The notes below the pieces were generated by a model, which saw nothing but the letters and a program-made list of their open reading frames with translations, did not search any database and was not told where the DNA came from. Below are positions 56,234-64,000 of a DNA stretch of 64,000 bases, piece after piece. The translations under genes and the position numbers were made by a program. Each line of letters opens with the position of its first letter. The first letter of the stretch is position 1. The DNA is from Paraglaciecola sp. L3A3 (GTDB lineage Bacteria > Pseudomonadota > Gammaproteobacteria > Enterobacterales > Alteromonadaceae). The DNA is taken from the NCBI RefSeq assembly GCF_009796765.1, contig NZ_CP047023.1, positions 124,001-188,000 of the forward strand, in the 5' to 3' direction.

Positions 56234-56953
56234 ATGATTTTCTATAAAAAACTCAATCCCATTCAAGCCATTACTTTTGATTTAGATGATACTTTATATG
56301 AAAACGGCAGCGTAATTAAAAATGCTACGGCATCGTTGCGAGCGTTTCAGCATAAGGAGTTCTCTATCACTAAGTCTTTAGATACACAGTACTGGCGTAA
56401 AATAGAAAAAGAGTTACTAATAGATCATCCCATATTACATAATGATATTGGCCAGCTTAGATTTCGCTCTTTACAGCTTGGGTTTCAGCAACTTGGTTAT
56501 AACGAAGAGCAAGCTGTTGATGCAGCCAGGCGGTGTTTTCAACACTTTTATGATCAGCGCAGTAATTTTTCTGTCGATGCTAATATTCATTGGATTTTAA
56601 AAACATTAGCCGAGAAAATACCTCTGGTGGCTATTACCAACGGTAATGTAGACGTTGAAAAAATTGGCATTGCCGATTATTTATCAGCCTGTTTTAAATC
56701 TAGTGTGACAGTACCTATGAAACCAAACATAGCTATGTTTGATGCGGCTCAAGATATGTTAGCAATACCGGCTAAAAATATTTTGCATGTGGGAGATAAT
56801 TTAGAGAAAGACGTATTTGGAGCAATTCGAGCAGGCTATCAAGCCGCTTGGTACGCAGAAGATAGAGAAATGTCGCTTAATAGTGAGCAGACACTTACTT
56901 TACCTCATGTGCAGTTACAGTCACTCAATCAATTATTAGAGTTAGTCTTCTAG
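56234..56953 (+). CDS. yigB: HAD-family phosphatase YigB
   Basis: The 239 residues have the HAD motifs: ITFDLDDTLY (nucleophile Asp and DxD), ITNGN, MKPN with Lys, and HVGDNLEKDVFGA. YigB in E. coli dephosphorylates the riboflavin precursor 5-amino-6-(5-phospho-D-ribitylamino)uracil. Its 3' end overlaps that of the opposing cysE gene by 12 bp. Confidence 0.9.
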   Translation: MIFYKKLNPIQAITFDLDDTLYENGSVIKNATASLRAFQHKEFSITKSLDTQYWRKIEKELLIDHPILHNDIGQLRFRSLQLGFQQLGYNEEQAVDAARRCFQHFYDQRSNFSVDANIHWILKTLAEKIPLVAITNGNVDVEKIGIADYLSACFKSSVTVPMKPNIAMFDAAQDMLAIPAKNILHVGDNLEKDVFGAIRAGYQAAWYAEDREMSLNSEQTLTLPHVQLQSLNQLLELVF

Positions 56954-57724
56954 AATATTTTGTTGCATGGTTTCGCAAGGGTTCTGGCATCTAGGTTTAC
57001 CTACAATTTTGGCCGGGATACCAGCGACGGTAACATGTGCAGGTACGTCGTTTAAAACAACACTACCGGCGCCAATTTTGGCTCCTTCACCTATAGTAAT
57101 ATTACCCAATATTTTGGCTCCTGCCCCAATCATTACCCCTTGACGAATTTTAGGATGTCGGTCGCCTGCTTCATTACCTGTACCACCTAAGGTGACGGAT
57201 TGCATGATAGACACATTGTCTTCAATTACCGCAGTTTCGCCTACTACAATCCCTGTCGCATGGTCGAACATCACTCCTTGGCCTATATGAGCTGCAGGGT
57301 GGATGTCGATAGCAAAAACTTCTGAATTACGACTTTGAATAAAGAGAGCTAGCTCTTTTCGACCCATTTTCCACAGTTGATTAGCTAGTCTGTGCACTTG
57401 GATTGCTTGGAAGCCTTTAAAATTGAGCAGTACTGTTAAATGAGTGTTCACCGCAGGGTCTCGATTAAACACAGCTTGAATATCGAACATAGCTGCTTCA
57501 GCTATTTCTGGGTGTAGCAGATAACATTGCTCAAACATTTCTTTGATGGTTAATGAGCCCATGACTTTATCTGCTAGTTTATTCGATAGGATAAAACCTA
57601 AAGAGGTTTCAAAGTTATGGTGAGCAAGAATACATGTGTGTACATAACTAGATAACAAAGGTTCACTTTCACTTAAGTTTTTTGCTTCTAGTTTTAGTTG
57701 TTGCCAAAATTCAATGCTCATCAC
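56942..57724 (-). CDS. cysE: Serine O-acetyltransferase
   Basis: CysE makes O-acetylserine, the precursor of cysteine. The 260 residues have the N-terminal helical domain (about 1-135) and left-handed hexapeptide repeats (FAIDIHPAAHIGQGVMFDHA, IVVGETAVIEDNVSIMQSVT, GVMIGAGAKILGNITIGEGA). The catalytic His is in MFDHATG. It supplies the carbon skeleton for the sulfide made by CysIJ. It is convergent with yigB and precedes the uvrD promoter region. Two start ATGs are adjacent. Confidence 0.95.
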   Translation of the reverse strand: MMSIEFWQQLKLEAKNLSESEPLLSSYVHTCILAHHNFETSLGFILSNKLADKVMGSLTIKEMFEQCYLLHPEIAEAAMFDIQAVFNRDPAVNTHLTVLLNFKGFQAIQVHRLANQLWKMGRKELALFIQSRNSEVFAIDIHPAAHIGQGVMFDHATGIVVGETAVIEDNVSIMQSVTLGGTGNEAGDRHPKIRQGVMIGAGAKILGNITIGEGAKIGAGSVVLNDVPAHVTVAGIPAKIVGKPRCQNPCETMQQNILED

Positions 57725-57859
57725 TTTGTCTCATCATTTTCAAAGGTATTTCTACTAACCTTATTTTTGGGGATGAAGTAGAAAAATAAAAGGTATAAAT
57801 GCTTTTCTTTGCAATATAGGCACAAATTAGCAGGGCATTCTGCTGAGTATTGCTTTCAT

Positions 57860-57879
57860 TAGTGTATTTAAATACAGTG
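57860..57879. promoter_or_regulatory. LexA (SOS) box before uvrD
   Basis: TAGTGTATTTAAATACAGTG has the LexA form GTGT-N8-ACAG (57862-57877), one base from the consensus CTGT-N8-ACAG, with an AT-rich centre. It lies about 43 bp upstream of the uvrD start at 57922, and uvrD is a classical SOS gene. Confidence 0.8.
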
Positions 57880-57921
57880 CTTTGTTATAGTAAAGGCAAA
57901 TATCCTTTTCAAAATTTGCCC

Positions 57922-60090
57922 ATGGACGTATCTAGACTTCTTGATGAACTAAACGATAAACAACGTGATGCAGTTGCTGCTTCTGCCACTGACATGCTGA
58001 TCTTAGCTGGTGCCGGTAGTGGCAAAACACGAGTCTTAGTGCATAGAATTTCTTGGTTAATGGAAGTGGAAGGTATTGCTCCTTATGGCATTTTAGCTGT
58101 GACCTTTACCAATAAAGCAGCCAAAGAAATGCGCGGGCGAATAGAGCAACTACAAGGAAGTCCTTTATATAGCATGTGGATTGGTACCTTTCATGGTATT
58201 GCCCATAGGTTATTACGCACCCATTATGCAGACGTTAACTTACCTGAAAACTTCACTATTTTAGATTCTGATGACCAATATCGAATGGTTAGACGAGTGA
58301 TTAAAAGTCTTAATCTTGATGAGAAACATTGGCCGCCTAAACAAGTACAATGGTATATCAATGGTAACAAAGATGAAGGCTTACGCCCTGAGCATATTGA
58401 GACCTACGGAGATGCTAATCAACAAAAAATGCGCGAGATTTATCAGGTATATCAACAAACCTGTGACCGTTCTGGGTTAGTTGATTTTGCTGAGTTATTG
58501 TTACGAGCTCATGAATTATGGCTGAACAACCCTAACATATTAGCCCATTACCAAAAACGTTTTAGAGCGATATTAGTTGACGAATTTCAAGATACTAACA
58601 ATATTCAATATGCTTGGTTAAGGTTACTTGCTGCGCCAAGCAATAATATGATTATTGTGGGGGATGACGATCAGTCTATCTATGGTTGGCGAGGTGCCAA
58701 TGTAGAAAATATACAGCATTTTTTGCGAGATTTCCCTACTGCTAAAACCGTTAGATTAGAACAGAATTATCGTTCTACGGGCAATATATTACAAGCCGCT
58801 AATGCTGTTATTGATAATAATCAGGGGCGTCTAGGTAAAGAGTTATGGACTGAAGATGGCAATGGAGAAACGATTTCTTTGTATGCAGGTTTTAATGAAC
58901 TTGATGAAGCTAGATTTAACATCTCTCGAATAAAAGAGTGGCGTGATACTGGTAATGCCTTGGTTGATTGCGCCATTTTATATCGTAATAATGCTCAATC
59001 ACGGGTACTCGAAGAAGCCTTACTTCAAGAATCAATCGCTTACAGAATATATGGCGGATTACGCTTTTTTGAACGCCAGGAAATTCGTGATGCCCTTGGG
59101 TATTTGCGCTTAATTAATCAATCTATTGATGATGCGGCATTTGAGAGAATAGTGAATACCCCTACTCGTGGCATGGGGGACAAGACCTTATCGCAGATCC
59201 GCGAACTAGCCAAAGAACAAGAATTGTCTATGTGGGATGCAAGTCAGCGGATGTTACAGGAAAAACGTCTAACCGGCCGCGCATCTAATGCATTAAGTGC
59301 TTTCATTCAACTTATTAGTCAGTTAGGCCAAGATATTGCGCAGTTACCTCTTGAGGAACAAGCTGATCATGTGATCAAACATTCTGGCCTATTTGCTATG
59401 TATAAAGCAGAAAAAGGTGAAAAAGCCCAAGCTAGAATTGAAAACTTGGAAGAATTAGTGACGGCTTGTAAACAATTTGTCGTGCCTGAAGAGGCTGATA
59501 ATATGACTCCCTTATCTGCTTTTTTAGCTCATGCCTCTTTAGAATCAGGTGAAACACAGGCTGATAGTCATCAGGATGCGGTGCAAATGATGACAATTCA
59601 TTCATCTAAAGGTTTAGAGTTTCCATTGGTGTTTCTGGTTGGGGTAGAAGAAGGCATGTTCCCTAGTCAGATGAGCAATGATGAGCCTGGCAAAATCGAA
59701 GAAGAAAGACGTCTTTGTTACGTCGGTATGACACGTGCAATGCAAAAGTTGTATATCACTTATGCTGAGAACAGACGCGTTTATGGGCAAGACAAATATC
59801 ATACTCCTTCACGGTTTATTAAAGAGATCCCCGCTGAGTGTATTGAAGAAGTCCGCTTGCGCACCACTATTAGCCGACCGGTACAAAACCGTTTTACGGC
59901 AACTACTGGGCATACTGCATTTGAATCGACAGGATTTCAGTTAGGTGAAAGGGTATGCCATCCTAAATTTGCTGAAGGTACAGTGCTAAATTATGAAGGG
60001 TCGGGTGAGCATGCCAGAGTGCAAATTAACTTTGATGAATTCGGTACTAAATGGTTGGTGATGTCGTTTGCTAAGTTAACTAAAGTATAG
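57922..60090 (+). CDS. uvrD: DNA helicase II UvrD
   Basis: UvrD unwinds DNA in nucleotide-excision and mismatch repair. The ~722 residues begin MDVSRLLDELNDKQRDAVAA as in E. coli (MDVSYLLDSLNDKQREAVAA). A longer frame to 57850 is rejected because it would place the SOS box inside the gene. Superfamily 1 motifs are present: GAGSGKTRVL, AVTFTNKAAKEM, DDDQSIYGWRG, MTIHSSKGLEFPLVFLVG and ERRLCYVGMTRA. The C-terminal part (about 640-722) includes the UvrD end module. Confidence 0.97.
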   Translation: MDVSRLLDELNDKQRDAVAASATDMLILAGAGSGKTRVLVHRISWLMEVEGIAPYGILAVTFTNKAAKEMRGRIEQLQGSPLYSMWIGTFHGIAHRLLRTHYADVNLPENFTILDSDDQYRMVRRVIKSLNLDEKHWPPKQVQWYINGNKDEGLRPEHIETYGDANQQKMREIYQVYQQTCDRSGLVDFAELLLRAHELWLNNPNILAHYQKRFRAILVDEFQDTNNIQYAWLRLLAAPSNNMIIVGDDDQSIYGWRGANVENIQHFLRDFPTAKTVRLEQNYRSTGNILQAANAVIDNNQGRLGKELWTEDGNGETISLYAGFNELDEARFNISRIKEWRDTGNALVDCAILYRNNAQSRVLEEALLQESIAYRIYGGLRFFERQEIRDALGYLRLINQSIDDAAFERIVNTPTRGMGDKTLSQIRELAKEQELSMWDASQRMLQEKRLTGRASNALSAFIQLISQLGQDIAQLPLEEQADHVIKHSGLFAMYKAEKGEKAQARIENLEELVTACKQFVVPEEADNMTPLSAFLAHASLESGETQADSHQDAVQMMTIHSSKGLEFPLVFLVGVEEGMFPSQMSNDEPGKIEEERRLCYVGMTRAMQKLYITYAENRRVYGQDKYHTPSRFIKEIPAECIEEVRLRTTISRPVQNRFTATTGHTAFESTGFQLGERVCHPKFAEGTVLNYEGSGEHARVQINFDEFGTKWLVMSFAKLTKV

Positions 60091-60173
60091 TTGGATTAAA
60101 TGTGTTGTTTTTTGTTATATCTATTGTGTAATAACCACACCTAAGTTAACCGGTTTTTAGTGATTCTATATTT

Positions 60174-61412
60174 ATGCAACGTAAAGTACTGATTATTGAA
60201 TATGACTCAAGTAGCATGAAAGTACTGCGAAACTTGATTTCTAAGGCGGGTTTGCGTCCTGTATCTACCGCTAGTTTAATCGAAGCAAAACATGTGTTTT
60301 CAGCTTCTGCACCTGAAGAGTATTTGTGTGCAGTCGTTAACTTTAATTTGCCAGATGCAACTAAGGGACAGGCAGTTGATTTTGCCATTCAATCTTTCTT
60401 ACCCACAATAGTGGTAACTGATACCTTAGATGATGAAATCAGAATTGATATTCTGCAAAAAAATATAGTTGATTATATTCCCAAAGAAAATGCTCAAGTT
60501 TATGAATATCTCACAAGATTATTGGCAAGATTAGATAAAAATAAAAAAGTAGGCGTATTGGTAGTAGATGATTCACGAGTGGATAGAAGTGCAATGGTTT
60601 CATTATTAAGAAGGCATAATTTTATTACTTATGAAGCACAAAATGCCAGCCAAGCTATACAAGTGTTAACTAATCAATCTACTATTAAACTGGCAATTAT
60701 TGATGAAAACATTCCAGGCATGTCTGGTTTACAAATGATTTCTAAGTTACGTAGAACATATAGTGAAGAAGACTTGGGGATTATAGGTATCGCAACTGAT
60801 AGCAATAATGGACTATCAGCTCGGTTTATTAAAAGTGGCGCTAATGATTATTTATATAAGCCTTATTGCCATGAAGAATTTCTCTGCCGGATCATGCAAA
60901 ATGTTGAGAGGTTAGAGAATATAGCCACCATAAAACGTGTGGCAAATTCCGATTATTTGACTGGTTTACCTAACCGACGACATTTTTTTTCTTGTGTTGA
61001 AGCCATACAAAAAAACAAACCGAAACAACAGAGTTTAGCCATTATTGACATCGACCATTTCAAGAATATAAATGACACTTATGGCCATGATTGCGGAGAT
61101 TATGCTTTAAAAGAAATAGCTAAATTGGTAGCTGATTTTTTTGCTGACTATATTGCTGCTCGTTTTGGTGGTGAAGAATTTTGTGTCTATTTTACAAATA
61201 CTAATGCAGAAAAAGTATTCGAAATCATGAATGTATTTCGTGTCGCTTTGCAAAATACAACTCTGATTTTTGAAAAGCAACACATATATTGTACTGTAAG
61301 TGTCGGTTTAACTAGTCAAACTAAAGGCGGTATTAATGGAATGATACGCATGGCTGATGAAAATTTATATACCGCTAAAAATGGTGGCAGAAATAAAGTA
61401 ATTAGTAATTAG
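60174..61412 (+). CDS. Tandem-receiver diguanylate cyclase (REC-REC-GGDEF)
   Basis: The 412 residues have a first receiver (about 5-120) lacking the usual phospho-Asp: the site reads VVNFNLPD, with Asn. A second receiver (about 128-245) has IIDENIPGMSG with an Asp. A GGDEF domain follows (about 260-410) with ARFGGEEF, so the cyclase is predicted active. I see no RxxD inhibitory site. It is a response regulator without an adjacent kinase; 14 bp separate its stop from the first possible start of chrA. Confidence 0.92.
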   Translation: MQRKVLIIEYDSSSMKVLRNLISKAGLRPVSTASLIEAKHVFSASAPEEYLCAVVNFNLPDATKGQAVDFAIQSFLPTIVVTDTLDDEIRIDILQKNIVDYIPKENAQVYEYLTRLLARLDKNKKVGVLVVDDSRVDRSAMVSLLRRHNFITYEAQNASQAIQVLTNQSTIKLAIIDENIPGMSGLQMISKLRRTYSEEDLGIIGIATDSNNGLSARFIKSGANDYLYKPYCHEEFLCRIMQNVERLENIATIKRVANSDYLTGLPNRRHFFSCVEAIQKNKPKQQSLAIIDIDHFKNINDTYGHDCGDYALKEIAKLVADFFADYIAARFGGEEFCVYFTNTNAEKVFEIMNVFRVALQNTTLIFEKQHIYCTVSVGLTSQTKGGINGMIRMADENLYTAKNGGRNKVISN

Positions 61413-61435
61413 TAGGAATACCAGATTTGTTGAAC

Positions 61436-62602
61436 ATGGCACTCATTAAACAGCTGTTAATCATATTTTTACATTTCCTACTTTTGGGCTGCGTCAGTTT
61501 TGGCGGGCCAGCTGCACATATTGGCTATTTCAAATCGACTTTTGTCGATAAATTGCAATGGCTTAAAAATGACGAGTACGCGAATCTCATTAGTCTGAGC
61601 CAAATTTTACCCGGTCCAGGTTCCAGCCAAATTGGTTTTGCTATTGGTTTACATAAAGCAGGTTTATGGGGGGGAGTTGCTGCCTTTATTGGTTTTACTT
61701 TGCCGTCGTTTATCTTGATGTATTCTTTGGCTTCAATTACAGATTTTAGCCAGTCTAAGCCTTGGTTAGTGGGTTTAATATATGGCCTTAAACTATTAGC
61801 TGTAGTAGTCGTACTTGATGCAGTGATTAGTATGTTTAAGAGTTTTTGTAAAACTAAAGTTGCCATAAGTATTGCTCTTTCAAGTGCCGCTTTGTTAATG
61901 CTGGTGAGCTCTCCTTTGTGGCAAATATTTGTGATATTAAGCAGTGCGGCAATAGGTGTGTTAACGAGCCGTACAACAGAAAAAAGTGTGCCCTTCAAGT
62001 TTGACTCAAATAAATTTAGTTACTGGCCATTGTTAGTGTTTTTGGTTTTATTTGCACTGAGCTTGGTTAGTTGGTCTGCAAGTTATGCCAATATGTTAGC
62101 GCCCTTTATTCAGAGTGGCAGTTTGGTATTTGGAGGCGGACATGTAGTTTTACCTTTATTACAGGCATCACTAGGAGATAGCATTAGTCAGGATGCATTT
62201 GTTTTTGGCTATGCAGCCGCGCAAGGTGTTCCTGGCCCGATGTTTACGATTGCCACATATATTGGCGGTATAATGAATCCAGCAGTTCCATTGACTGGCG
62301 CTTTATTAGCCACTTTAGCTATCTTTTTACCGGGATTTTTACTGGTATTAGCGTTAAGAAATGTTTGGCAAACATTGCTTGCTAATTGTTATTTTTTGGC
62401 TGCAACAAGGGGAATCAATGCTGCCGTTGTGGGACTACTCATTGCCGCATTTTATAATCCGATATTGACTAGTGCGATAACTGATTTGTTTGATCTCGTA
62501 TGGGTGATTGCAGGATTTTTGATACTAAAAATATTTAAACCACACATATGTATATTGATTGTTATTTTCATCACTCTAGGCTTAATAAGTGTGAATGTTT
62601 AA
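61436..62602 (+). CDS. chrA: Chromate transporter ChrA
   Basis: The ~388-residue membrane protein has two CHR repeats. Each has the family motif: LLGCVSFGGPAAHIGYFKST with LPGPGSSQIGFAIGLH, and SLVFGGGHVVLPLLQASLG with GVPGPMFTIATYIGGIMNPA. It exports or exchanges chromate, or in nonresistant bacteria probably sulfate-like anions. The frame allows TTG at 61427, but ATG at 61436 is preferred. It lies between two GGDEF regulator genes. Confidence 0.93.
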   Translation: MALIKQLLIIFLHFLLLGCVSFGGPAAHIGYFKSTFVDKLQWLKNDEYANLISLSQILPGPGSSQIGFAIGLHKAGLWGGVAAFIGFTLPSFILMYSLASITDFSQSKPWLVGLIYGLKLLAVVVVLDAVISMFKSFCKTKVAISIALSSAALLMLVSSPLWQIFVILSSAAIGVLTSRTTEKSVPFKFDSNKFSYWPLLVFLVLFALSLVSWSASYANMLAPFIQSGSLVFGGGHVVLPLLQASLGDSISQDAFVFGYAAAQGVPGPMFTIATYIGGIMNPAVPLTGALLATLAIFLPGFLLVLALRNVWQTLLANCYFLAATRGINAAVVGLLIAAFYNPILTSAITDLFDLVWVIAGFLILKIFKPHICILIVIFITLGLISVNV

Positions 62603-63519
62603 TCCCAGACACAACGGTTTCGACCGGCTTGTTTAGCTTTAAATAAGTTGGTGTCGGCCTTATCGAGTAATTCGGTTGCATTTGATAAAGTGCAAGTTTT
62701 TTCTGTCGGCGAAAAAGTAGCGGCACCAATGCTAATAGTGACTATCTCGTGAGAAGCTCCAGTAGCCGAAGGTATATTCTGTTTACGTACTTTGTCGAGT
62801 AAATCTTCTGCGACTGTTTTCGCGCCAGCTAAATCGGTAAAAGGTAATAATAGAACAAACTCTTCTCCGCCATATCTAGCTGAAAAATCCCTTTCTCGCC
62901 TTTTGCTTGCTGCAATTAGTAAGGCAACCTTTTTTAAGCATTTATCGCCTTCTAAGTGACCAAATGCGTCGTTGAATAGCTTGAAATTATCAATGTCAAT
63001 TAACAGAGCTGAAAACGGGTGACCGCCACGCACGGCTGCATACCATTCCTGGTTAAGTGTCGTATCAAGTTGCATTCGATTGGCCAAACCGGTTAAACCG
63101 TCGGTACAAGATACTTGCGCTAGTTTTTTCTGTTGCGCCACCATTGCCATTAAATTTTTGACTCGTGAAACTAATATACTGGGTCGAACATTTTTATCGA
63201 TATAGTCAATAGCGCCCATTGCCAAACATTCATCTTCTTGGTCACGGGTAGGTTGTTCTGCTAAGAACATAATAGGGATATGGGAAGTTAACTGGCTATT
63301 CTTTACAAAAGCGCACAGTTCTTGGCCTGATATTATTGGAGTGTTTACAGCACTTAATACTAAGTCTATGTCTTTTAGCATGATGCTTTGTAACGCCGTT
63401 TTTCCATCCCGCGCAACTTCTACGTTGAACAGTTTAGAAAACAACGCACTTAGACTTGATATACAAATCACATCATCGTCAATAATAAGTAAGGTTAATT
63501 TGTTGGGGTAAGTTGACAT
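62599..63519 (-). CDS. REC-GGDEF diguanylate cyclase response regulator
   Basis: The 306 residues have a receiver domain (about 8-125) with the DDD acidic pocket (LLIIDDDVICI). The phospho-site is unusual: DIDLVLSAVNTPIISG places Ser where the Asp is expected, so the receiver may not be phosphorylated. The GGDEF domain (about 140-305) has ARYGGEEF and an RxxD inhibitory site (RERD) five residues before it. It should make c-di-GMP with product inhibition. It is convergent with chrA, the two 3' ends overlapping by 4 bp. Confidence 0.92.
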   Translation of the reverse strand: MSTYPNKLTLLIIDDDVICISSLSALFSKLFNVEVARDGKTALQSIMLKDIDLVLSAVNTPIISGQELCAFVKNSQLTSHIPIMFLAEQPTRDQEDECLAMGAIDYIDKNVRPSILVSRVKNLMAMVAQQKKLAQVSCTDGLTGLANRMQLDTTLNQEWYAAVRGGHPFSALLIDIDNFKLFNDAFGHLEGDKCLKKVALLIAASKRRERDFSARYGGEEFVLLLPFTDLAGAKTVAEDLLDKVRKQNIPSATGASHEIVTISIGAATFSPTEKTCTLSNATELLDKADTNLFKAKQAGRNRCVWD

Positions 63520-63770
63520 AACATCCTTGAACTATACAACTAATGACAATGCTTCAATAATGGATAGCTAGCACTAAATTAGTAAAGACTCTAGAATACA
63601 TGATTGTCGAGCGAAAATTAAACAACTTAAAATATATTATTTAATAATATAGACATTAACTAGCTAATTTACTGCAAAAATAGTCGTTGTCAAAAATATT
63701 CTGTTATACCCAGTGAACCTTAAAATAAAAACACGTAAACTTAGGTTTTACATTTAATTGCGGTTTTTCT

Positions 63771-64000
63771 TTGTCACAACAGCCTATAGATCATTTTCTC
63801 TTGTTAACTAATGCAAAAGAAGTGCTAAAAAACACCTTTGGTTATGATCACTATAGAGACGGTCAAGCTGAAGTGATTACAAATATAATTAATCATAAAG
63901 ATGTGTTGGTCTTAATGCCAACTGGTGGTGGTAAATCTTTGTGTTATCAAATTCCAGCCATGATATTGCCGGGGTTAACGATTGTCATTTCCCCATTGAT
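63771..64000 (+). CDS. recQ: ATP-dependent DNA helicase RecQ, N-terminal part (cut by window edge)
   Basis: The visible 76 residues match RecQ: NTFGYDHYRDGQAEVITNII and VLMPTGGGKSLCYQIPAMIL contain the motif 0 Gln and the Walker A lysine. The start is probably TTG at 63771 (LSQQPIDHF); no ATG is in frame upstream. The rest of the gene lies outside the window. The gap 63520-63770 shows nothing else recognisable. Confidence 0.9.
   Translation, partial: MSQQPIDHFLLLTNAKEVLKNTFGYDHYRDGQAEVITNIINHKDVLVLMPTGGGKSLCYQIPAMILPGLTIVISPL

Noticed and set aside
57850..57921. Extended uvrD N-terminus
   Set aside because: It adds 24 residues not seen in UvrD and would include the SOS box.

Overview
This 64 kb window is AT-rich, densely coded chromosomal DNA from a marine gammaproteobacterium. 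It is probably an Alteromonadales member close to Glaciecola or Paraglaciecola. The evidence is the set of gammaproteobacterial families (TIGR03899, TIGR04219, DUF2333, DUF484, CLCA_X), the conserved neighbourhoods (trmA/fabR, lptM-lysA-dapF-DUF484-yigB-uvrD) and a GH117-type glycosidase typical of red-algal polysaccharide degraders. I saw no rRNA, tRNA or CRISPR array.

Layout. 1-10.8 kb: an ammonium transporter fused to PAS-GGDEF (cut by the left edge), a DUF5610-like protein, trmA, fabR divergent from a fatty-acid desaturase with a clear FabR operator between them, a uracil-DNA-glycosylase-like protein, a REC-DUF3369-GGDEF-EAL protein and a TIGR03899 protein. 10.8-23.1 kb: the assimilatory sulfite reduction operon cysJIH, a PCu(A)C/DUF2333/outer-membrane-protein operon, a compact phage-shock operon (pspA, a short pspC, a membrane protein), a two-gene small-protein operon, dusA, and a GntR/ABC transporter operon. 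23.3-31.7 kb: a hipBA toxin-antitoxin pair, an M16 peptidase lipoprotein, yihG, ybdG and a yeeZ-like gene.

31.7-34.65 kb is the accessory zone. It holds a 321-bp MITE-like element with 20-bp inverted ends, a wrecked integron integrase gene (minus strand), one gene cassette (a frameshifted DUF695/RraB-like gene) bounded by a convincing attC site, a ccdAB toxin-antitoxin pair, and hairpin-rich repeats. I read this as the remains of a chromosomal integron.

34.65-50 kb: an NSS-family transporter, msrA, an unknown lipoprotein, fldB plus a CLCA_X metalloprotease-like gene, a cold-shock gene, a leucine-rich-repeat protein kinase, the NAD-dependent formate dehydrogenase operon fdsGBA-fdhD-fdsD with a divergent ModE-like regulator, an ExbD/TolR gene and rraA. 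50-64 kb: a PAP2 phosphatase and glycosyltransferase pair, lptM, lysA, a GH117-like glycosidase inserted before dapF, DUF484, yigB, cysE, uvrD (with an SOS box), two GGDEF response regulators flanking chrA, and the start of recQ.

The most interesting non-coding observation is that pspA and the small-protein operon at 19.1-19.5 kb each have a sigma-54-like -24/-12 element on the minus strand and an almost identical 15-bp dyad upstream (14 of 15 bases shared). This suggests one enhancer-binding regulator, probably PspF-like, controls both. The second operon includes a 50-residue membrane protein with a strong ribosome binding site. Four c-di-GMP-related proteins occur in the window.
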